Source of the DNA: Oxytricha trifallax
Lineage: Eukaryota; Ciliophora; Spirotrichea; Sporadotrichida; Oxytrichidae
Length of the DNA: 64,000 nucleotides
Direction: 5' to 3'
Assembly (NCBI GenBank): GCA_000711775.1
Contig: ARYC01001469.1
Coordinates: 42,715-106,714, forward strand
A model generated the notes under the pieces. It worked only from the letters and a program-made list of their open reading frames with translations, was not told the DNA's origin and made no database searches. A program made the translations under genes and the position numbers. Positions 56,345 to 64,000 of this stretch are shown in pieces; the stretch's first letter is position 1; each line of letters opens with the position of its first letter.

Positions 56345-58250
56345 TAATATATATAGACAAGCATTTGATTTATTGTTGATTAATTTTTCATTCACAAAAT
56401 TCGTTGAAATTTTACTCTTGGGGTTTTAGCATAAAACTGTTTTATAATATAAACGAGAAAAATTGAAAGTCTGAATAAATAAAAATAGAAATACCTTATA
56501 TATTTATAAATAAACTATGAGATAAGTTGGATGGCTAATAATTTTATTTATAATAATAGCATAATACAATCAAATAATACAAAAAGACCTTGTTATGGCT
56601 TTATAAAGGGGAAATGTTCAATATTTAGTAGATAAAATTTATTATTGTAAACCTGTAATTAAAATATTTAGAATAATATTGTAGTGGATGTTCGTGAATG
56701 CCTCGAAGAAGAAATAAAATTAAAAAAATTGTAACTTTAAAATATCAAATGCGAATGGTATTAAATTATAAATAAGTATATAAGATTTTTCACTCACAGA
56801 ATAAATAAAAATGTAATTTATTTCTTAATAGATCATGCAGCTATTTAGGAATAAGCTTTATGATAGAAAAAATTAAAAAAATAAAAGATAAATAATTTAA
56901 ATTTTAATCTATAAACTAATTGGATATATATATATATATAAATAATTAATATAAAAAAGAAAAGCAAAATTACTAATAAGTAAAAATAAAAAATCAATAT
57001 AATATATAAAAAAAATTTAATAAATATATTTGTTAAGTAATTCATAACGGGAAAGGATAAATTTAAGAAGAAGTTTTGGCTAAAGCAAAATTCCATGCCA
57101 AGCACTTTTCACTTTGGTTTTTGCCCTCGTACCTCTAAAAGTACTATTTTGCTGATGTTCTAAGATGCCAAGTTTTAAAGAGGAGCTCAAAAAACTATGA
57201 TCTGTAGCTTTCTACATCTGGGTGAGTTGTCTAAAGCTCTATTGAATTATAAAAAGATTAAAGCAGATTTGTGAACTTGTAATGTTACTAACAAGAAAAT
57301 ATTAATTTCTCAAGCATTTTAAAACTCTATAAAATACTCGAATACCGCGATTTTGCCTATTTTGAAATTATTTTACAGTATTTATAAATTATAACATTTT
57401 TATCATTTTTTGACTTTGATGCCTTTTTTCTATAGTTGAGATAAATTCTCCTTATTTTAATTGTATTAATTACCATAATTAATTTTAATAAATTATTATA
57501 TTTTCCAATTTTTTTATATGACTTTAGTTATTTTATAATTTATTTTTATATTTTTACATAATTATTATAATTAACCAAACAATTGGTGGCATTTACTTTG
57601 GTATTAGTCACAAAATCTTTATTTTTGCTATCTTTATCTATTTTATTTGGAGTATTTACTTAACGCTTCAAACACTATATTTTAAATTTTTTATGTTTAT
57701 TTATATTTATAACTACAATTTATTAATATTTATATATTATGATAATTTATTTTAATGCATAATCAATGCATTAATTGTCTTAATTTTTTAAAAAACTATA
57801 GTTTTAGATTAGTTACTGATAAATTATTTCTTTTCATTAATTTTATATTTTCATAATAATCTAAATTAGCATTATTTAGTCAAGAATATTTTTTTATTTC
57901 TATTATATATGGATTCATTTACATAACTGCATACTCCACATTGAAAACTATTCACTAATTCAATATTATTTCAAATCAATTTGTTTTTTGTTGAAATTAT
58001 TGGATATTACAATAAATAACTTGTTAGATGTTTATATTTCTCTGCAAGATACTTAATTACAATAATTTTACATATATAGGATAATAATTATTGATATATT
58101 TTATATAATAATAAATATATTTTACTTATTTTCTTGCTTATTCTATAAAATTTTATGCATGTTTAAAAATATTTATAACAAGGGGATTTATAAAATTTAT
58201 TACCAGTCTAGAATTAGATGAAGAGGATTAAGAATACAGATACTTAGAAT
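56345..58250. other. AT-rich stretch, nothing recognised
   Basis: 1.9 kb, very AT-rich, with (TA)n near 56930. A hydrophobic minus-strand frame at 56845-57105 is low-complexity and not accepted as a gene. Confidence 0.45.
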
Positions 58251-58254
58251 ATAT

Positions 58255-58640
58255 CATCATAATTAGCAATTATCGCTTGATTAAATTCTCTAATAATTAT
58301 TATTCCAATATTAGATTTGAATATTAATATTTAATTAGAATTTGATTTATTGCATTCGAAAAATTGCTTACTTTATAACAAAAATATGAAATTTAAGCAT
58401 AATTTTTTTTACTCTTAAACTAATACAATGACAATTATTTTTAAAACAATTTATTTAATTTATATATACAACAATTATTCTAAAAATATCAACAGCAATA
58501 ACAAAAACAATAGCAAACCTAAACCCAATTTTTTTAAAATAATAGAGATTAGAAAAAACTTAACTGTTACTATTTTGGCAATGCTCTAGTTCAAAGCTGA
58601 AACCAAAATTCTGAAACAATTCTGTGTCAGTAATATTAGT
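58255..58640. repeat. R2 repeat copy, reverse orientation
   Basis: Reverse complement follows R2: ACACAGAATTGTTTCAGAAT, GCCAAAATAGTAACAGTTAA, and at the far end ATTCAAATCTAATATTGGAA. AATATT flanks both ends, as in the E1 insertion. Longer in the middle than the other copies. It starts about 110 bases downstream of the Ulp1-like copy 3. Confidence 0.65.
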
Positions 58641-58751
58641 TTCACACAATAGATGATAGATAGATAATAACTGAAGGTAATTAAAAGTACTCAAATACAC
58701 AATGTGAAACATAAATTGCGAGAATGTAATTCATAACAATTATTGTACCAT

Positions 58752-60275
58752 TCAACATTTGCTTCTTATCACATCATCTTCCTTGTTCAATTCTTACTTA
58801 TGTTCTCCTGCCTGATCCTTGTCTATATGCTCATCTGTCGTGATATTAGCTTGGCTTCTGGTAGTTGGGTTTTCATTGAGTCTCGGTCTTATTGTCTCTT
58901 TATTTTTTCTTCCTCCCTTTTTATTACCGTCCATCTTTAGTGTATTGAGATAGTTTTCAACTTCTATTGAGTTCTTATCTATTTCACTAAAGTTTACTTC
59001 TTACTCTTCTCTAAAATATTCAAGATGATTTGCTTCCCATTTCTAGATCTAATTCATCCCATGTATCCACATGTGTGTTAAAGTTCGTTAGCTAACTCCC
59101 ATTCTCTTCTTGCCAAAGTTTTTAATTTATTTTATCTGTTATCTTTTCCATATCTTATTCTTCTAATGATATACCTGATTTTCCAATCTCCATTCTCATG
59201 TATCCAATCTCCAGAATGAATAATAACTAGTATCTCTGCATCTTAGTCCAATCATTTGAGAAAATCTAAAATATAAGATCTCTCCTTGTAATTCTAGTGC
59301 AAGATGATTCATTATTAGAATTGCCATCACCCCGTAGTCTTCTGGGTCTCGCACTTGGTTGGTCTCTGATTTGCATATTATCTTCTATTCCTAGAACTCT
59401 TTTCCAAGTATCTCAGTTCCCATTTAGTTCAATAGGTTTAGGTATTTCTTGATTATCGCAAGGCTTCCTACACTATTCCTAGTTTCATATATCTCTGCCT
59501 TTCTTGACCTTTTTGTGATTCTTATTATCACCCAATTCTACAATTCCTTAGGATGCTCTAGCAACTTACTGGGATGATTACGCTTTATATGTCTTGTGCT
59601 TATCTCCAAAATCTACCGTTTTTAATCTTACAGTTTTTTGCCCTATATCCTCTCCAGGTGTATTATTTCTTTGTCATTCAGGACTATGGGAGGGAGAATC
59701 ATTTGTTCGATTCTTTATTCACAGAACTATACCTCCTCTATTTGCCTCACGCACACTTTCATCGTCTCTTCTTGGATCTCTTTTCCAGGAATCATGTCAT
59801 CATGTTGCCAACTTTCGTTTATTTCCCTCCAGTAGTTTTGCTGCTTTTCTATCCACAAATCCCATTCTCTCATTTCTTTTCCCCTGGCATCTTCTCTGTC
59901 TTATAGTCTTATGAAGTGAGCTTTCTCCAACTTGCTTTTAGTGCTAAGACAGCAAGCTATCGTTGTCAATCTTGTGACTATTGAGGACCACCTCTTTTTT
60001 GCATGAATAATTTTGTCAAATCCTTAACACTAAACCTCTATCAGGTAAATTAGGCTTTTAAGCTTCATCTGGTCTGCTTGAACACAAGGCGTACTGTCCT
60101 CATGCTTATTAAAGTCTGTTCTTTAGGGTGTCCCTAATTTATTCTCTTGCTAGTGTTATTCTGTCCAATCTACAGTCTACTTTAAATCCCAATTATTTAT
60201 TTAATGGATCATCCTGGTGTCTGTCATCTCTTGATCCAAGAGTTTCCTGGTGTTTGCTTCTATCTCTATGTTCAT
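58752..60275 (-). CDS. Ulp1/C48-like protease repeat, copy 3 (best preserved)
   Basis: ATG 60273-60275 to TGA 59196-59198 gives 359 codons without interruption (MNIEIEANTRKLLDQEMTD...). After one frameshift the homologous C-terminus continues to 58752. Order: REWDLWIEKQQNYWREINES; LPPIVLNDKEIIHLERI (the LND entry motif); NWVIIRITKRSRKAEIYETR (in place of the HW strand and Asp); PEDYGVMAILIMNHLALEL (in place of Q...DCG). Compared with Ulp1/SENP proteases the catalytic His is Asn and the Cys is Tyr here, so this copy would be inactive as a protease, though copies 1 and 2 keep the Cys. C-terminal tail is Lys/Glu/Asp-rich. The assignment is by motif order, not by search; a distant or coincidental resemblance is possible. 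Confidence 0.6.
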
Positions 60276-60620
60276 ACCATACGTCCTTCATTTTTTACCA
60301 AAACTATGCTTTCTTGTTGCCCTCCTTTCTACTGTAATTCCTTACTTAACTGCCATATCTATGGTTTTATCTTCGTTAATTAGATTTCTCTTTCTACTCA
60401 TTCATCTTGTTGCTTACTTTCTTTAATCTTTTTAATTATAGAATTTTTTTTCCCTTTTTAATTTCTTAAGTTGATTTTTAATTATAATTCTCATAAAATT
60501 CTCGTAATTCATGTTTAATTGTTTATTTATCTCTTAAATTTAGAAATTCTAAGTGTTGGTTTTAAAACAATTTCAACTTCTGTTTTTGTCTTCTTCTACT
60601 TCTTTACGTATGCCACTCTG
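60276..60620. other. spacer between Ulp1-like copy 3 and E3
   Basis: AT-rich, no gene; AAT at 60621-60623 is the left target copy of E3. Confidence 0.5.
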
Positions 60621-60764
60621 AATCAAAACCCCAAAACCCCTTAGTGAGGTTTATAAGTGCTTTGATTTGTAAGGTATAGTTGGGCTCTTGTTGGGGTTAG
60701 TAGAGAAAAAGCAGGATTTATATGAATTTAATGTAAATTTAATATGATTATTAGGTGATTTAAC

Positions 60765-62274
60765 TCAAACGAATTTAATTTGCTTGTTTTTGTTATATCT
60801 TTTGAATCTGGCTGTCTTTAGTGGTTCAAGCATGTCGTCTAATGATTATCTAGGATAGTGAGGAGCTCTTACTATTATCATCTCTACTAAATTTCTAATT
60901 TCTTCGCTTAAATCTTCCTACTTTATATGTTTCTAAGCTAAGCTAATTGATTATTTTTCATGCTTTGTGCCATAGTAAGACATACTTTCCATAACGCTCT
61001 CTAATATAATAGCAGCAACTGCCCATACATCCCATTATACTGAACCATTGGTCCACTTCTCTCTGATTGGAAAGTATCCAGGGGTTCCAAGAACCTTAGA
61101 TAAGGTTATATTTTCTTAGCGTAATGCTCTATTAAAATCGATGACAACTACTTCTAAAGGGCATATGTTCAACATAACATTTTCAGGCTTCAAATCTCTA
61201 TGAACATATCCAAGTTCATGCAATTCTTTGACACCCTTTATCATATCTGATAGAATATCATTCAAATCATTTGGGTATCTGCTATGCTATAAATAGTCTC
61301 TATGAGTCATTTCAAATTTCTTTAGTCTAAGTGCGATGAAACCAAAGCCTAAAATAACCCCTTCTAACTTTAGCAAATTCTTGCAGTCTCTTCTCTGTGC
61401 TTCTCTTAGAACCACATATTCGTTAGCGAATTCATTCTGGTACTGCTCATTCTTAATTAGATAGCTGAAAGGGTAAACATTATATGCATACTCATCAACC
61501 ACAATGAGCTTTACTTTGTTAGGCACGCTTATATTCAAATAATTTTCAATGGAACTGCTAAGATCAACTGCATTCAATGCAGGAATAACATAACTCTCTT
61601 TTAGAAACAAACTAAAAAGATATTTCCTGCAGGTTGATTCATTGTTTCAAATCGTTTCTACTTCTTGAGCCTTTCCTGCTATTCTACCTGAGACTCAAGA
61701 GTATTTGATTTTCTCTTTGCTGGTACTAGTTTTTGAGCATCTACATCTTAAATCAAGAACTCACTAAGGTGATGCTTTTGCATATGCCTTTTAACTTTAG
61801 CTGAGTGAGTATATGACTTCATGCATGTTGCGCACTAATACCTGCCATCTACCTTATCGTGCTTGAAATACACCTTAGGCTTTCCAGAATGTATCTCTTT
61901 TTAATGCCTTTTCAAGCTTTATTCAGTTGAGAAAAAATTCTAGCACTCTTAACTTTAAAATGTTTTTATTTTTTCAACTGGTATCTGTTCTTTTTCTTCC
62001 TCAATATAATCAATTTGAGTTTAAACTCCTATATCTGTCTTCTCCCTCTGGTTTATAATTTCTATGATAAAAACCTCTGCTTCAAACTCAAGAGCTCTAA
62101 GCTCTACCTCCCTCTCAACATAAAACAATAAAAATCAAAAAATGCAAAAAAAAAAAAAAAATAAAAATAAAACGCCACCCATAAAATAATTTCAGGCTTT
62201 TTTAGTTGAGCCAAAGTTTGGCTATGATTATCCTGTTCCAAGAGAGATTGCTTTCGATTTAAGTTAGCCGCCAT
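60765..62274 (-). pseudogene. E3 57-kDa zinc-finger/kinase ORF, few shifts
   Basis: From ATG 62272-62274 (MAANLNRKQSLLEQDNHSQT). A run of A near 62145 and a shift near 61600 break it. Fingers: a first one damaged at its Cys pair (CQNFFSTEQSLKRHQKEIH) and a complete C2H2, YQCATCMKSYTHSAKVKRH. Kinase: GYVHRDLKPENVMLNI, VVVIDFNRALR, GTPGYFPIREKW, WDVWAVAAIILES. DFN replaces DFG as in E1 and E2. Stop TGA 60765-60767 after RFKRYNKNKQIKFV. Confidence 0.82.
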
Positions 62275-62454
62275 GTTTAAATTCAAATTTAAATTTCTAT
62301 TATAAAGCTTTAATAGCCTCTCTAGTTATATTTACTCTGTATAGGAGTCAGCACTGCAACAATAATGGTTGATTTAGAGGTGTTAGATTTCATATTTATA
62401 CTTAGTTTATAACTATAATTTTTTCTAATTTCATGGTTAATTTTTTTAATTTTG

Positions 62455-62660
62455 GCAACAACATAGATAAAATTCAGGTTGGTACTGGTACTAATTAGGT
62501 TTTGAACCATATTGGAACTTTTCCATTAAAACTCATTACTTTAAAACTAGGTACTAATTAAATTTTGGTACTATTAAATTGGTACCAATTAAAATTAAAC
62601 GAATTTAGTACCAGTACTAATTAAATTAAAACAAATTTAGTACTAATAAAATGGAGCTCC
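62455..62660. promoter_or_regulatory. E3 divergent spacer with GGTACTAATT repeats
   Basis: Between the divergent 57-kDa and 22-kDa genes. Multiple GGTACTAATT/AATTAGTACC-type units, including the palindromic AATTGGTACCAATT near 62580. Takes the position of the GGAGGTCCTCC palindromes of E1 and E2. Confidence 0.5.
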
Positions 62661-62769
62661 ATCTTTGCAGTTTGTTACAGCTTCTGCAAACTTTCTCCGT
62701 TTTTTAACAATAGGATCCAGAAGTCTATAAAATATAATTTGAAATTCATTAATAGGAAGAGGAACAAAG

Positions 62770-63560
62770 ATGGAATCACTCAATGATCAAATGAAAAGAG
62801 TCGAGGCTCAAGAAATGATCTCAAGATTCAGAAGTAAAGAAGATCTCTATCGATACCTAACTTAACATGGTAAGATAAATAGATGACTATTAACATATTA
62901 TACAGTTGGTTTTTTCCTTCCAACAATGGAAGGTACCAAAATTTCATTCTTGAAAGCAATACTTTGTGAGGAGAAGAAAGCTTTTAAAAATAAAGACATT
63001 AAACTAATAGAAATTCCAAACTACCCTGAGATTTCAGTCACTAATCTTTATGAGGATGCCATGTAAGATGAGGAAGTGGTAGCTTACCTTCCTACCAAGA
63101 AACAACTCTCTAATAAACTCCCAGAGAGGAACTTCTTCTTTGGTGTTCTTGGTACAATAAAAGAGGATTATCTCAGAGAAATTATTGAAGAAGCACATAA
63201 GAAACGATATTCTATTTCTTCTGAAGACTAGAAGAAGCAAGGCATTCTAATAAGCTCAGCTTGGCTAGAGGAACTTAAGAAGCATCCTTATCTTTCAAGT
63301 AAGCTTTGACATATAACTTTGTAGGAAAATCTGGCACTGGTATATATCTTATGAAAGAGCCTGCTAAGGTTCATAGAGAGAGAAAGTCACAGAAATTTCA
63401 TGAAGTGAGCAAGAGCTTTATAAAGATGTTTAAAAGCCAGATGAAATGAACATAGATGCAGGAGCTGGCACAAAGAGAAGAAATATGGGCCCAAGCAAGC
63501 CATAAGAAGAGGAGAAGAAGGAGAAGCCAAACCCATTCATGGGCCAGTTTAATATGTGAA
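62770..63560 (+). pseudogene. E3 22-kDa ORF with two introns, late 1-base deletion
   Basis: ATG 62770 (MESLNDQMKRVEAQEMISRF). Intron 1 after ...LTQH, 36 bases (GTAAGATAAATAG...ATACAG). Then GFFLPTMEGTKISFLKAILC, NKLPERNFFFGVLGTIKEDY, HPYLSS. Intron 2, 26 bases (GTAAGCTTTG...TTTGTAG). Then GTGIYLMKEPAKVHRERKS. A missing base near 63420 shifts the frame so that it ends early; the original frame continues as MNIDAGAGTKRRNMGPSKP to a TGA near 63558. Confidence 0.8.
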
Positions 63561-63565
63561 TATAT

Positions 63566-64000
63566 TCATTCGTTTAAATCTAAAACTTATTTATAAACAT
63601 TCATTCTTCCCTTTCTCGCCACAAATTGTTGTCTTATCTACGCTCACTCTCTTACAGCTGCTTTGAATCAAGTCTACTGTATCGATGGGCAAGTCATGCA
63701 TAAGATGATACAGCAGAAGCTTCTTGTAGTGAGTCTTTATTTAACTCCTGTAGAATTCTATTCCATTAAATTAAGGGCTGTAAGGAACGTTGTATACAGG
63801 AGTTATGTTTAACTCTTCATAAGCTTTCTTAGACTCCTTAGTCTTATGAACTGATAGGTTATCAACTAACAGGATGATCTCTTGGTTGCTATACTTCTCT
63901 CTGAGCTATGTAGGAACTCTATATACTACTCTCGCTTAATAGAGCGAGGGTGAATCACATAACTCTCTAAGCCTGAATCTTCACTTATACCAGCTAAAAT
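63566..64000 (-). CDS. E3 42-kDa transposase, C-terminal part (cut by window end)
   Basis: Runs off the right edge. The region YVIHPRSIKREQYIEFL, then ILLVDNLSVHKTKESKKAYE and YSPQFNGIEFYRSQIKTHYK, contains the second catalytic Asp and the Glu of the DD34E triad. One shift near 63920 separates the first and second strings. Ends at TGA 63566-63568. Converges with the 22-kDa ORF as in the other copies. Confidence 0.8.

Larger units (their letters stand above)
60624..64000 (-). mobile_element. TBE transposon copy E3, divergent subfamily, truncated by window end
   Basis: Starts CAAAACCCCAAAACCCC right after AAT (60621-60623). Same gene order and orientation as E1: 57-kDa (-), 22-kDa (+), 42-kDa (-). 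Its proteins and spacer differ much more from E1 and E2 than those do from each other, and its ITR diverges after the telomere-like part. It is probably of the TBE2 or TBE3 class; which one cannot be decided here. Confidence 0.92.

Noticed and set aside
56845-57105. Hydrophobic minus-strand frame with Phe/Ile/Tyr runs
   Set aside because: Low-complexity translation of AT-rich DNA around a (TA)n run.
1-64000. tRNA genes, CRISPR arrays, bacterial-type promoters and terminators
   Set aside because: No tRNA-like cloverleaf with a recognisable T-loop was noticed by eye, and the organism is a ciliate, so bacterial signals do not apply. A tRNAscan run would be needed to exclude tRNAs.

Overview
The window looks like germline (micronuclear) DNA of a spirotrichous ciliate, most probably Oxytricha trifallax or a close relative. 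Three things support this. (1) There are three TBE-type transposons ending in C4A4 telomere-like repeats (CAAAACCCCAAAACCCC) with ANT target duplications, a family known from Oxytricha germline DNA. (2) Genes make sense only if TAA and TAG are read as glutamine and TGA is the sole stop. Many reading frames that look broken under the standard code become open for 100-360 codons. (3) Short coding blocks alternate with very AT-rich spacers, some flanked by short direct repeats like MDS/IES pointers. No family or species assignment was checked against a database.

Layout. 1-3155: AT-rich DNA with two long open frames (742-2487) and a dispersed repeat R1. 3159-7558: TBE copy E1 (decayed, carrying an R2 repeat insertion). 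8471-11885: two hypothetical ORFs, then an R3 element (short ORFs, 3' hairpin, ATT tail). 12552-13712: a remnant of a Ulp1/C48-like protease repeat. 16.5-20.3 kb: AT-rich, with R2 copies and decayed ORFs on the minus strand. 20955-23190: GC-rich block on the minus strand, namely a gene C-terminus plus the paralogous units U, V and W. 23.45 kb: second R1 copy. 23866-24640: MT-A70 methyltransferase domain and a helix-turn-helix fragment. 24988-30760: an R3 element interrupted by TBE copy E2 (25397-29508), which has an intact 42-kDa transposase. 32.4-33.85 kb: decayed coding DNA. 34608-36575: second Ulp1-like copy. 37.8-39.3 kb: coding fragments, including a YHYH-domain protein. 41.36-42.99 and 44.27-45.69 kb: two more R3 copies. 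46.25-46.68 kb: GC-rich ORFs. 48.7-51.0 kb: second paralogous U-V-W block. 51.69-52.95 kb: gene fragment with an MDS/IES pointer. 53.65-56.35 kb: GST-like fragment, DD34E transposase-like ORF and a gene C-terminus. 58752-60275: third Ulp1-like copy. 60624-end: TBE copy E3 of a divergent subfamily, cut by the window edge.

How it fits together. In each TBE the 42-kDa transposase, the 22-kDa protein and the 57-kDa zinc-finger/kinase protein share one arrangement: 57k and 22k diverge from a palindrome-rich spacer, and 22k and 42k converge. Outside the TBEs most coding DNA is either other repeats (R3, Ulp1-like) or fragments with frameshifts. These fragments are either pseudogenes or MDSs of genes assembled only in the macronucleus. 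The sequence alone cannot separate those two explanations except where pointers are visible (22693-22764 and 51783-51956). Translations were made by hand, so exact ends of decayed ORFs are approximate.
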